Shown here: one piece after another, positions 53,854-61,865 of the stretch
How positions within the stretch are numbered: position 1 is the stretch's first letter
Layout of the letters: each line of letters begins with the position of its first letter
NCBI GenBank assembly: GCA_938049225.1
Contig: CALICM010000002.1
Span: 1-64,000, forward strand
DNA: 64,000 nt
Origin: an uncultured Paracoccaceae bacterium
Lineage (GTDB): Bacteria > Pseudomonadota > Alphaproteobacteria > Rhodobacterales > Rhodobacteraceae
Direction: 5' to 3'
The notes under the pieces: model-generated
Seen by the model: the letters and a program-made list of their open reading frames with translations, nothing else
Told to the model about the DNA's origin: nothing
Database searches by the model: none
Made by a program: the position numbers and the translations under genes

Positions 53854-54306
53854 CTATCGGCGCGTCGCGAAAAAGCTGCGCAGGATCTCGGCCGCTTCCG
53901 CCTCGTGCAGGCCGCCATAGACCTCGGGGGTATGATGCGCCTGAGGATGGTTGAAGATGCAAGGGCCCTGCTCGATGCCGCCTGATTTGGGATCAGGGGC
54001 GGCATAATAAATCCGCGCGATGCGGGCGGCGGCGAGGGCGGCGGCGCACATTGGGCAGGGCTCCAATGTGACATAGAGGTCCAGCCCCGTCAGGCGGTCC
54101 GTGGCGCGGGCGGCACAGGCCGCACGGATTGCCAGCATCTCGGCATGGGCTGTGGGATCGTGGCGTTCGCGCGTTCGGTTGCCTGCCTCGGCCACAAGCT
54201 GACCAGTGGTGGGGTCGATGATCACGGCGCCCACGGGCACCTCCCCCCGCGCGCCCGCCGCGCGGGCTTGGGCCATGGCTTTGTCCATATGCGTGCGAAA
54301 CGTCAT
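53854..54306 (-). CDS. tadA: tRNA-specific adenosine deaminase
   Basis: This 150-residue deaminase should convert A34 of tRNA-Arg(ACG) to inosine. It shows the zinc site TAHAEMLAIRAAC (His and catalytic Glu) and LEPCPMCAAALAAARI. The start MTFRTHMDKAMAQAR at 54306 is chosen for family length; MPDTKIM six codons upstream is also possible. It is convergent with the UPF0173 gene and divergent from the pseudouridine synthase gene. Confidence 0.94.
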   Translation of the reverse strand: MTFRTHMDKAMAQARAAGARGEVPVGAVIIDPTTGQLVAEAGNRTRERHDPTAHAEMLAIRAACAARATDRLTGLDLYVTLEPCPMCAAALAAARIARIYYAAPDPKSGGIEQGPCIFNHPQAHHTPEVYGGLHEAEAAEILRSFFATRR

Positions 54307-54358
54307 GATTTTAGTGTCCGGCATTGCCCGGCCGGGGGCAAGCGCGTAAGGGGCACGC

Positions 54359-55165
54359 ATGAGTGGAGACTTCGAACGTATCGCCAAACGGCTGGCCCGC
54401 GTCGGTGTCGCCTCGCGCCGAGGGGCCGAGGCGATGATCGCCGAGGGGCGCGTGGCGGTGAATGGCAAGCGCATCGACAGCCCCGCGTTGAACGTCGGCC
54501 CCGATGATCGGATCGAGTTGGACGGCAAGCCTTTGGCCGCGAAGGAACCTGTGCGGATGTGGCGCTATCACAAGCCCGCGGGCCTGGTCACGACGACCGC
54601 TGATGAAAAAGGACGCCGCACGATCTTTGATGCGCTGCCCGGGGATTTGCCACGGGTGATGAGCATCGGGCGGCTGGATCTAAACTCGGAAGGGTTGCTG
54701 CTGCTGACCAATGATGGGGATCTGAAGCGGCGGCTGGAACTGCCCGCAACCGGCTGGGTCCGCAAATATCGTGTCCGCGTCAAAGGGGTGCCGACCGATG
54801 CCATGCTTGCCCCTTTGGGCCGTGGCATAACGGTCGAGGGCGAGACTTTCCTGCCAATGCAAGTGACCTTGGATCGCCAACAGGGCGCGAACGCCTGGCT
54901 GACCATCGGCCTGCGCGAGGGCAAAAACCGCGAGATCCGCCGCGCGATGGAAGCGGTGGGCCTGAGCGTGAATCGCCTGATCCGCACCTCGTACGGACCA
55001 TTCCAATTGGGTGACCTGGCGCGCGGCGCGGTCGAGGAGTTGCGCCCGAAAGTTCTGCGCGATCAGCTTGGCATTACCCGCACACCCCAGGCGCCTGGAA
55101 CAAAGTCGCCAGCCCCGCGTCCCGCCCGCGGTCGTACGCGCCCGGCACCAGGCCGGGCACGCTAA
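54359..55165 (+). CDS. RsuA/RluB-family pseudouridine synthase
   Basis: This 268-residue protein has an N-terminal S4 RNA-binding domain (FERIAKRLARVGVASRRGAEAM) and the catalytic domain with SIGRLDLNSEGLLLLTNDG, where the aspartate attacks uridine. The REGKNREIRRAMEAVGLSV motif follows. The basic Pro/Arg-rich tail is usual for RluB. The likely target is 23S rRNA (U2605), but RsuA-type specificity cannot be excluded. Confidence 0.93.
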   Translation: MSGDFERIAKRLARVGVASRRGAEAMIAEGRVAVNGKRIDSPALNVGPDDRIELDGKPLAAKEPVRMWRYHKPAGLVTTTADEKGRRTIFDALPGDLPRVMSIGRLDLNSEGLLLLTNDGDLKRRLELPATGWVRKYRVRVKGVPTDAMLAPLGRGITVEGETFLPMQVTLDRQQGANAWLTIGLREGKNREIRRAMEAVGLSVNRLIRTSYGPFQLGDLARGAVEELRPKVLRDQLGITRTPQAPGTKSPAPRPARGRTRPAPGRAR

Positions 55166-55288
55166 GCTGCGTACCGACGAATTTTGTAAACACAAAGCGG
55201 CCTTGGAAGACCTATACAAGGCGGTTGTACAGTCTGCACTCCTAGCAAAGATGGTCGGAATGTGGATGCTGAGGAATGACACATATGA

Positions 55289-55501
55289 CCCAAGGCGAAA
55301 TGGCCGCATCAATACCTGATCGAGCGGCGGATGGCCCGGGCACAAGAGTTGCTGGCGGGTACCACCGCGCCGATCTCGGATATTGCTTATGGCTGCGGGT
55401 TTTCCAGCCAGGCGCATATGACAACGGTCTCTTCCAATCGGATCGGCACGACCCCGGCGAAATATCGCAAGACCCTGCAGGCCTATAGCGTTTTGCCTTA
55501 A
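55289..55501 (+). pseudogene. AraC-family relic (C-terminal helix-turn-helix)
   Basis: A frame ending at 55501 reads PHQYLIERRMARAQELLAGT, then ISDIAYGCGFSSQAHMTTV and IGTTPAKYRKTLQAYS. It matches the last 60 residues of the AraC proteins at 48611 and 49632 (PHQYVLSRR, VGFSSQQHMTN). The sensor domain and first helix-turn-helix are missing, and a stop codon lies just upstream at 55286. A GAATTTTGTAA element near 55179 resembles the motif in front of the two intact genes, so an internal deletion is likely. Confidence 0.75.
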
Positions 55502-55591
55502 ACTTGAATCACCTAACGCTGCCTGAAATCATAGATTTCAACGCGTTAGGTGATGAGATATGCCCCAAGTTAAAGGCGAAACGCTTTAGGC
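55481..55591. repeat. Nested palindrome between AraC relic and the next gene (copy 1)
   Basis: Outer arms of 26 nt, 55481-55506 and 55566-55591, are inverted copies (23 of 26 pairs). Inside them a perfect 12-bp pair ATCACCTAACGC (55508-55519) and GCGTTAGGTGAT (55543-55554) surrounds TGAAATC-ATA-GATTTCA (55524-55540). The stops of the two convergent genes lie in the outer arms. A related copy is at 58050-58148. It may be an interspersed palindromic element that works as a terminator. Confidence 0.7.
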
Positions 55592-56170
55592 TGAGTGGTG
55601 CCAAAGGGGTTGGTACCCGGCTGAAAGAACCGCGCGAATCGGCGCTGGTGTCAGCAGGGTGAGTGGAGCTTTCGGGATAGCGGTCATTGGTCGGTAGCCG
55701 TCGAAACTCCAAATCAAGATGCCTGTGGCGGATTTCGCGAACACCTGCGCTCCATCGGTGGCCATCGTCCCATCGGGCTGATTGGCCAGCGCCCCCCGAT
55801 CTTTCGGCCCCAGCCTGGCGCTATGCAGGACGCGGTCCATCTCGGGCGCGCGGCTGCGGCCGGAGCCCTGAAAGCGCGTGGCGAAATCGATGGCGGCAGC
55901 CCGGCGGCATTCAAAACAGGGGCGGTGTCCGGCGGCCAGGGCGGTAACCTCGTCAAGGAAAAACATCTCTGTATAGCTGTTTCCCATCACCCGCCGACGG
56001 CGGTTTTTGAAGCTGAGCACACAGCTGATCCACTGTCGGCTGCGCCAACGGGCGGTGCCAAGGCTTTGGGTATCGTCGTGCAACCGCCCGCCACGGTTGC
56101 CCATGAGCGTGCCGCGCGCAGGTGCGGCATGCAGTGCGCCATCTGGGGCAACACGGTTTTGCAAGGGCAT
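55586..56170 (-). CDS. Conserved protein with Ada-like GHRPCxxCRR motif
   Basis: This 194-residue protein begins MPLQNRVAPDGALHA and contains ARGTLMGNRGGRLHDD, WRSRQWISCVLSF, YTEMFFLDEVTALAAGHRPC and FECRRAAAIDF. The GHRPCxxCRR box resembles the second half of the Ada zinc-binding motif, and the C in WISC could be another ligand. The C-terminal part (SFDGYRPM, LLTPAPIRAVLSAGY) is typical of an uncharacterised alphaproteobacterial family. GGAGGG precedes the start. Its stop is inside the palindrome. Confidence 0.82.
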   Translation of the reverse strand: MPLQNRVAPDGALHAAPARGTLMGNRGGRLHDDTQSLGTARWRSRQWISCVLSFKNRRRRVMGNSYTEMFFLDEVTALAAGHRPCFECRRAAAIDFATRFQGSGRSRAPEMDRVLHSARLGPKDRGALANQPDGTMATDGAQVFAKSATGILIWSFDGYRPMTAIPKAPLTLLTPAPIRAVLSAGYQPLWHHSA

Positions 56171-56238
56171 CGAACCCTCCGAAGTGGTTGTCGTCGCAGC
56201 CTAGCCGGTCTTAGGGTGCGCATAAAGGAGCCTATGCA

Positions 56239-56922
56239 ATGGATCTGACCTGGCATCCGTCGCCCAACCATGGCCCGCGTCGCGAAGGCGTGCGTCCAAG
56301 TCTGGTGGTGCTGCACTACACCGCCATGGCGACGGCTGGGGCCGCGTTGGACCGACTGTGCGCACCCGAGCACGAGGTCTCGGCGCATTATTTGATCGGT
56401 GAGCATGGCCAGGTCTGGCAGTTGGTCGACGAGGCCATGCGGGCATGGCATGCAGGCGCGGGCGCTTGGGGCGGCATCGGGGACGTGAACTCGGCGTCCA
56501 TCGGGATCGAGTTGGCCAATCCAGGTGATGCGCCGTTTGCGGCCGCCCAGATGGCCGCGCTTGAGGGGCTCTTGACTGGTATTCGCGCACGGTGGGACCT
56601 GGCGCCGCAAGCGATCATTGGTCATTCAGACATGGCGCCGGGGCGCAAAGCGGATCCCGGAGAAAAGTTTGACTGGCGACGCTTGGCGCGCTCGGGTCTG
56701 ACCGTTTGGCCGTTGGCTACAGGGCCCGAGGCTGCGGATCCGGTTCGGTTTCAGGCCGCCGCGCGGCGTTTTGGTTATGCCCCGGATTTGGCGCTGCAGG
56801 CGTTTCGTCTGCGGTTTCGCCCTTGGGCCAGGGGGAAGCCACTGGATGGCTGGGATGTCGCCTGGGCCGAGGATCTGGCGCGGCGCTATCCTGCGCTTGA
56901 CCAAGCGGACCCCACGGCGTAA
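56239..56922 (+). CDS. N-acetylmuramoyl-L-alanine amidase (AmiD/AmpD-type)
   Basis: This 227-residue zinc amidase of the Amidase_2 family has SLVVLHYTAMATAGAALDRL (zinc His), VSAHYLIGEHGQVWQLVDE, RAWHAGAGAWGG, SIGIELANPG and IIGHSDMAPGRKADPGEKFDW with the second His and the catalytic lysine region. It cleaves the peptide from muramic acid in recycled or turned-over peptidoglycan. No signal peptide is visible, so a cytosolic AmpD role is likely. AAGGAG precedes the start. Confidence 0.93.
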   Translation: MDLTWHPSPNHGPRREGVRPSLVVLHYTAMATAGAALDRLCAPEHEVSAHYLIGEHGQVWQLVDEAMRAWHAGAGAWGGIGDVNSASIGIELANPGDAPFAAAQMAALEGLLTGIRARWDLAPQAIIGHSDMAPGRKADPGEKFDWRRLARSGLTVWPLATGPEAADPVRFQAAARRFGYAPDLALQAFRLRFRPWARGKPLDGWDVAWAEDLARRYPALDQADPTA

Positions 56923-56930
56923 TCCCGATG

Positions 56931-57305
56931 CTCTGCGGATGGCTGGATGGCCGCGGGCGTCCTGCGTCCGAGGAAAGTCCGGACTCCATGAAGAAACGGC
57001 GCCGGGTAACGCCCGGCCGGCGTAAGCCGAGGGACAGCGCCACAGAAATCAAACCGCCGGCCTGGGCCGGTAAGGGTGAAACGGTGGGGTAAGAGCCCAC
57101 CGCGGGCCTGGTAACAGGACCGGCACGGCAAGCCCCGCCGGGAGCAAGGCCAAATAGGGACCGCGTGGGTGGCGACACCCGGGGGCGCTTTACCCCCAGC
57201 AGGTCCGGGTTGGCTGCTTGAGCCGCCCCGTAAGGGTCGGCCTAGAGGAATGGTCATCAAGGGCGCAAGCCTGAACAGAATCCGGCTTACAGGCCATCCG
57301 CAGAT
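56931..57305 (+). ncRNA. rnpB: RNase P RNA (class A)
   Basis: The ribozyme that matures tRNA 5' ends. The conserved core is unmistakable: GAGGAAAGTCCGGACTCC near the 5' side (about 56969-56986), the CR-II/CR-III region with GGTAAGGGTGAAACGGTG, GGTAAGAGCCCACCGC, and the 3' core TAGAGGAATGGTCATC (57243-57258) and ACAGAATCCGGCTTACAGGC. The P1 stem pairs CTGCGGATGGC (from 56933) with the CCATCCGCAG end at 57294-57303. The gene is about 375 nt. It directly follows the amidase gene. Confidence 0.97.
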
Positions 57306-57325
57306 TTACACCTTAATTTAGCCCC

Positions 57326-57405
57326 CTATCCAAGCGATGCTGACTGGCGGCGTTCGCGGCGGAACGTGATGCTTTCTTGACGGACGCCGCCAAATCGTTG
57401 GATAG
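57326..57405. other. 80-nt nested inverted repeat downstream of rnpB
   Basis: CTATCCAAGCGAT (57326-57338) pairs with ATCGTTGGATAG (57394-57405), apart from one bulged base. Inside, TGGCGGCGT (57345-57353) pairs with ACGCCGCCA (57384-57392). The result is a long two-part hairpin between RNase P RNA and the next gene. It may be a terminator, a processing structure or a leader of the gene at 57418. Confidence 0.6.
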
Positions 57406-57417
57406 TTCATCCCGGGG

Positions 57418-57738
57418 ATGTGTGGTGAATGTGTGAGGTGGTGCGTGAGTGTGCAGTCAAGTGTCGATGCTTTGGCCGAGGTGGCGGACATAAGCCGCTC
57501 GGATCTGTCTAATCTGAAAACGAATGATCCCAGTGGGTTGGCACGGGCTTCGGCCCTGGCGGACTATATGGTCCATCGCGGACAAGGGCCGAAAGTGGTG
57601 ATTGAGATGATGACCAAGGATATCAGCGCTGCGATGCGCAGCGATGATTGGGATCGGGCAGGGGTTCTGCTGGGGGCCCTCAGGCTGTTTCTTGAGGATC
57701 ATCCGCAGCCCAAGGTCGCGCAACCCCGCGGGTATTGA
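57418..57738 (+). CDS. Small protein, unknown function
   Basis: This protein of up to 106 residues reads SVDALAEVADISRSDLSNLK, LADYMVHRGQGPKVVIEMM and a C-terminal LLGALRLFLEDHPQP. It is helical and soluble, and the start could be ATG 57418 or GTG 57445; the latter removes a Cys/Trp-rich leader. No family is recognised. Its 3' end overlaps the convergent membrane-protein gene by 59 bp. Confidence 0.5.
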   Translation: MCGECVRWCVSVQSSVDALAEVADISRSDLSNLKTNDPSGLARASALADYMVHRGQGPKVVIEMMTKDISAAMRSDDWDRAGVLLGALRLFLEDHPQPKVAQPRGY

Positions 57739-57970
57739 CCAGCGGGTGGCCCGCGATTGTCGGCGGAATACGGGTCAATTGGTAAATATGGATCAACATC
57801 ATCGCGCCATTCAAAATCGCGACGGGCCAAACTTCGGCGACGACACCATACGTCACGAAAAGTCCGCCTGAGGCGATATTGAACAGCCGCATCCGAAAAA
57901 CGGTGCGCGAATATGCCATCAAGATTAGAAAACCACCCGCTAAATAGTAAAGAAGATCTACGCTGGACAT
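57680..57970 (-). CDS. Small YgjV-like membrane protein
   Basis: This protein of about 96 residues begins MSSVDLLYYLAGGFLILMAY and has three predicted helices with MRLFNIASGGLFVTYGVVAEVWPVAILNGAMMLIHIYQL, the pattern of the small YgjV/inner-membrane family. The start at 57970 is preferred; the longer frame to 58042 has no family features. The function is unknown. Confidence 0.75.
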   Translation of the reverse strand: MSSVDLLYYLAGGFLILMAYSRTVFRMRLFNIASGGLFVTYGVVAEVWPVAILNGAMMLIHIYQLTRIPPTIAGHPLVNTRGVARPWAADDPQETA

Positions 57971-58540
57971 CGGGGCCTCGGTGCACTTGTTATATGCGCC
58001 GGTATGACAGCGCGAATAGGACCTGTCGGTGGGGATTGTCACTCGGCGTGCTAAAGCGTTTCGGCGTCAACATGAATCGAGATGCGCTGCCTCACGGACG
58101 AGTGTTCCGATACCGCGCGCTTCAGGTTAAGGCCGAAACCTTGTAGGCGCCCGATAGCCCATCACAGTGGTGTGGAACACTTTGGTGGGCCATGGACAAG
58201 AAAAACCATGCGGTCTTCAACTCGCAATCAAGCTTTGGCGTTTGGCGGTGGACCCACTGCCCTCGTCAATGGGGGGCTGCGAGCGGGGTCCGGTCGGGAT
58301 AACCAACAGTAGAAGGGCAGCATCCCCATCAACCGGTGTGTACCGAAACGGTACTTGGTGACCTCACATCTTGTCAGGCACGAATAAGAAAAGCTTACAC
58401 AAGGCCGGTGATCCCTATACTGTAAATCTCAACCGACAGTGCTCTGATCTGTACGGGATGGCGCGCCGTTTGCTCTACTGCCGCGCAAAGCGCCAACCCT
58501 TATCAAAATCCCAATCATCAACCCTGAGAGGCCACGAAAG
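57971..58540. other. Intergenic region with no supported gene
   Basis: Apart from palindrome copy 2 (58050-58148), nothing in this 570-bp stretch can be supported as a gene. Short frames on both strands have no recognisable family. It is AT-richer towards its right end, near the DinB-like gene. Confidence 0.5.
58050..58148. repeat. Nested palindrome, diverged copy 2
   Basis: Left arm GCTAAAGCGTTTCGGCGTCA (from 58050) and right arm ending GGCCGAAACCTTGTAGGC (58131-58148) are inverted relatives. From the shared GTTTCGG outwards 16 of 19 positions pair. Both arms also match the outer arms of copy 1 at 55481-55591 (for example AAAGCGTTTCG). The core between the arms has diverged. Confidence 0.6.
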
Positions 58541-59038
58541 ATGATTTCAGCCGAATATTGCCGACTTATGGCGTGCTACAACAGATGGCAAAATACCTCA
58601 CTCATCACCGCATCCGACGGATTGACCGAGGCGGAGCGCTGGATGGATAGAGGCGCGTTCTTCAAATCCATAGCAGCAACACTGAACCACCTCTATTGGG
58701 CCGATGCCCTCATGCTTGAGCGCATCAAGGGCAATGAACGCCCACAAGATACGGTCAAACATTCGCTGATCAGTCTATCAGATTGGTCTGAATACAAAGA
58801 CTTACGTGTGAAAAGAGATGTTGAAATCGAACAATGGGCAGCGGATATTACCAAACCAGAACTCAATGACATCATCAAATGGTATCCTCCTGATGGCTCG
58901 GCCCGGATTGAAATGCGAACAGCGATCTGTGTTGTTCAGTTATTCAACCAACAAACCCACCACCGGGGGCAGATACATGCCATGCTCACAGATATGGGGG
59001 CCGAACCTGAACCAACGGACATTCCAGCGATGCCGTAG
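58541..59038 (+). CDS. DinB-family protein
   Basis: This 165-residue four-helix protein has a DinB pattern: MACYNRWQNTSLI near the start, FFKSIAATLNHLYWADALML (metal His) and LFNQQTHHRGQIHAMLTDMG (two further His). DinB proteins bind zinc or nickel and often act as thiol transferases. The codon use is AT-richer than the neighbours, which suggests acquisition or low expression. The partner thiol and substrate are unknown. Confidence 0.88.
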   Translation: MISAEYCRLMACYNRWQNTSLITASDGLTEAERWMDRGAFFKSIAATLNHLYWADALMLERIKGNERPQDTVKHSLISLSDWSEYKDLRVKRDVEIEQWAADITKPELNDIIKWYPPDGSARIEMRTAICVVQLFNQQTHHRGQIHAMLTDMGAEPEPTDIPAMP

Positions 59039-59137
59039 CAAATGCGCTCAATTGCCACCCGCGGGCTTTGACAGTTGTCCACATAAGACGGGCCCCACCA
59101 AGGGCAGGGCATTGTGCAAACGGCGTCAAAATGGGTG

Positions 59138-59419
59138 TTAAGCGGACAGTCGCTCGATGTCGCGCTTGATCTTCAGAACTCGCGGCGAAAGTTCGCCGTC
59201 TTTGGACTTGGCCAGAAAAGCATCAAAGCCGCCCCGGTGATCCACGGTCCGCAGTGCGGCCGCCGAGACTTTGAGTTTGAACGACTGACCCAGGGCGTCG
59301 CTCATCAAGGTCACTTCATTCAGGTTGGGCAGGAACCGGCGCTTGGTCTTGTTGTTCGCATGGCTGACATTGTTGCCAACCATGACGCCTTTGCCGGTTA
59401 ATTCGCAACGACGGGACAT
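59138..59419 (-). CDS. rpmB: 50S ribosomal protein L28
   Basis: This 93-residue protein begins [20 protein letters not shown] and continues [18 protein letters not shown], the L28 signature. Then [23 protein letters not shown] follows. The start at 59419 is fixed by homology; the longer frame is not. Only one cysteine of the zinc-binding form remains, so it is the zinc-free type. It is a single-gene unit here. Confidence 0.97.
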   Translation of the reverse strand: MSRRCELTGKGVMVGNNVSHANNKTKRRFLPNLNEVTLMSDALGQSFKLKVSAAALRTVDHRGGFDAFLAKSKDGELSPRVLKIKRDIERLSA

Positions 59420-59629
59420 TTGGCGGTTCCTTATCCTAATATCAGTTCGGTCCGTGACACGCACGTATCTGGTTGGCCGAAACGCCCAAATGGCGCTTTC
59501 CTTCGGAGATCTAACTCAGGCACTGGCAAGGTCACCTCAAAGAAGCGTCAATCCCAGACCTGAGCGCCGGTGGATAGGGCGAATTTGGGCGCGCGTCAAG
59601 GGACCAATGTGAATTGGCCCCTTGCGATC

Positions 59630-60619
59630 TTAACCGCCGAGCTGGTCTTCGAGGTCCGAGACCATTTCGTTGATCCCGAACTCCTCGGACATGCTTTCCA
59701 CTTGTTGTATCAGTTTTGCAAGCGGGCCGGATTTCGCGACCATGGCACTTGCCGGCGCATCAACCATTGCAGCCAAAATCGCCTCGGCGTCTTCCCGGGC
59801 CCAGGTGTCGGTGATCTGGCTGATGTCATTGACGAAGAGCAGGGCTTTGGAGCACATCGCCCGGGTGGTTTTGGTCTCTCCCAGCCCCAGCCAGGCAAGC
59901 TGGTACGGTGCGCGGCGGTTCAGATAATAGGCAGAGTCGGATTTGGCGATGTCAGGGGACAAAACCCCGAAAATCCGCATGTCATCTTTGGAGGCCATAT
60001 TGATCACCCCTGCGGTTGGGTTTGGATAGGCATAAAAGAAGCCGACCATGCCGCGCTTTTCGGGGTGGTTGACACCCGATAGGATCCGCTCGGCGCCCGA
60101 GGCATAGAAGAACTGCGGCGTCGCACCGGCAAAATTGGCGTCCTCGCTGTACATCCGCTTGATGAACGCCTCCGAGCCGCTGTTTTCAGGGACGACCCAG
60201 GTGACCCGATCCTTGTTCTTGACGATCTCGCCCCAGGACGACAGCTGCGGCTCCTTCGAAAAGGCCATAGCGCATTCGCCCGGAAGGTCGTTGCGCAAAA
60301 TCCGCACGGCGCCCGAGGTCACTGCATCATATGTTAGACCGCCCTGGCCGATGCCAAAGGCAATACCATCGGCTTGGGCGGCCAGGCGATTGGCGTTGTC
60401 GACCGAGCCGTTGGTGGGGACAAGCTGGACCTCGTACCCGTATTCCTTCGCGATCGGCTCTAATACATCAAGCACACCGCGCCCGATCCCTTCGTGATAG
60501 GCCGACCCTTCGCCGGTCGGGGCACCACCTGTGAAGACCTGGATGGTCTGCTGAGCGTGCGCGGCGCCTGCAAGCGCAAGGATTAGAATTCCGCTGGCGA
60601 GAAGGGGTATGGGGATCAA
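59630..60619 (-). CDS. Periplasmic substrate-binding protein (TAXI/NMT1-like)
   Basis: This protein of about 329 residues has a signal with ASGILILALAGAAHAQ and a mature periplasmic binding-protein chain: IQVFTGGAPTGEGSAYHEGI, VQLVPTNGSVDNANRLAAQADGIAFGIGQGGL, WVVPENSGSEAFIKRMY. The TTG start at 60619 is chosen because AAGGAG lies seven bases upstream; the frame continues further without a better start. It resembles TRAP-TAXI or NMT1-type proteins, but no transporter genes are beside it. The ligand is unknown. Confidence 0.72.
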   Translation of the reverse strand: MIPIPLLASGILILALAGAAHAQQTIQVFTGGAPTGEGSAYHEGIGRGVLDVLEPIAKEYGYEVQLVPTNGSVDNANRLAAQADGIAFGIGQGGLTYDAVTSGAVRILRNDLPGECAMAFSKEPQLSSWGEIVKNKDRVTWVVPENSGSEAFIKRMYSEDANFAGATPQFFYASGAERILSGVNHPEKRGMVGFFYAYPNPTAGVINMASKDDMRIFGVLSPDIAKSDSAYYLNRRAPYQLAWLGLGETKTTRAMCSKALLFVNDISQITDTWAREDAEAILAAMVDAPASAMVAKSGPLAKLIQQVESMSEEFGINEMVSDLEDQLGG

Positions 60620-60739
60620 GGGGAAACTCCTTAAGAATGGTTGAAAAATGTTCTCGTGGCCGGGGTTTAAGATTCGGTTAAACCTGTATCTGAAACATGG
60701 TCGTTCTGTGTCATGGCGCATCTGGAAAGGTCGCTGAAT

Positions 60740-61735
60740 TCAATGGGGCAGAATCTGTGAGACAAGCGCTTCAGCGGCTTGTGTTGGGGTGATTTCATCC
60801 GCTGCCAGCTGGTTTTCGAGACTTTGGCGCAAAGCTTTCAGGGCCGGGTCGGCCATCAGCCGCGTCCGCAGCAGTTGGTCGACTTGAGCGTGGAACTGGT
60901 CCCGGCGCTGGGTGATGCGACGGCGCGACAGACTGCCGGACGTGCGGCGCGCCTGGGCCAGGGTTTGGACCGCCTCCCAAGCCTCGGCCAGGCCTCTGCC
61001 GGTCAGCGCCGATACAGTGAGCGCCATCGGGTAGCCTGCCGGATCCTCGGGGCGGGGACGCATCAAATGCAGGGCGCTGGAATAGTCGGCACATGTCGCG
61101 CGCGCTTGGGCGGTCAGGGCGCCGTCGGCCTTGTTCACCAAGATCAGATCGGCGATTTCCATGATTCCGCGTTTAACGCCTTGCAATTCGTCCCCCCCGG
61201 CGGGCGCAAGCAGCAGGATGAAAATATCGATCATCTGGGCGACCATGGTCTCGGATTGGCCCACGCCCACCGTCTCGACCAGAACGATGTCGAAGCCTGC
61301 GGCCTCGACCAATTGGATCACATCCGCGGTGCGGCGCGCGACGCCGCCCAAGTGGTTTTGCGCGGGCGAGGGGCGGATGAACGCGTTGGGATCGCGGGCC
61401 AGACGCTCCATCCTGGTTTTATCGCCCAGGATCGCGCCCCCCGTGCGGGCCGAGGAGGGGTCGACCGCCAAAACCGCCACGCGGTGGTCTTGGGAGGTCA
61501 GATGCAGGCCCAGCGCCTCGATGAAAGTGGATTTGCCGACACCTGGTGTGCCGGAAAGCCCCAAGCGTAAGGAGGCGTTGGTCGGGGGTGGTAGCGCCGC
61601 GAGCAGGGCTTGCGCCTGGACTTGATCCTGGGGTTTGGTGGACTCGATCAGAGTGATCGCCTTGGCCAGCGCACGGCGCTCGCCAGCTTGGACGCGGTTG
61701 CAAAGTGTTTCGGTCTTGTTGTCCAAAGTGATCAC
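60740..61735 (-). CDS. meaB: Methylmalonyl-CoA mutase-associated GTPase MeaB
   Basis: This protein of about 331 residues is a G3E-type GTPase that protects and loads cobalamin in methylmalonyl-CoA mutase. Visible are Walker A SGTPGVGKSTFIEAL, AVLAVDPSSARTGGAILGDKTRM, DIVLVETVGVGQSE and the base-specifying LVNKADG. The GTG at 61735 is chosen; no ATG fits the family start. The mutase gene is not in this window. Confidence 0.94.
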   Translation of the reverse strand: MITLDNKTETLCNRVQAGERRALAKAITLIESTKPQDQVQAQALLAALPPPTNASLRLGLSGTPGVGKSTFIEALGLHLTSQDHRVAVLAVDPSSARTGGAILGDKTRMERLARDPNAFIRPSPAQNHLGGVARRTADVIQLVEAAGFDIVLVETVGVGQSETMVAQMIDIFILLLAPAGGDELQGVKRGIMEIADLILVNKADGALTAQARATCADYSSALHLMRPRPEDPAGYPMALTVSALTGRGLAEAWEAVQTLAQARRTSGSLSRRRITQRRDQFHAQVDQLLRTRLMADPALKALRQSLENQLAADEITPTQAAEALVSQILPH

Positions 61736-61865
61736 CTTTGCCCTGTTTTCACGGGGGATTGACCCTGCATGTTGCCTGCAGTTGTGCCATATGTTCCGCA
61801 ACAGGCGGGGCTGTCTAGGGGCAAGCGGGCGCGCTGAAAGGTCTTGGATCGGCGGAGGTGCTGCA

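Noticed and set aside
58167-58361. Short frames in the 58.0-58.5 kb gap
   Set aside because: They have no domain, no ribosome site and basic/Cys-Gly-rich random-looking composition.
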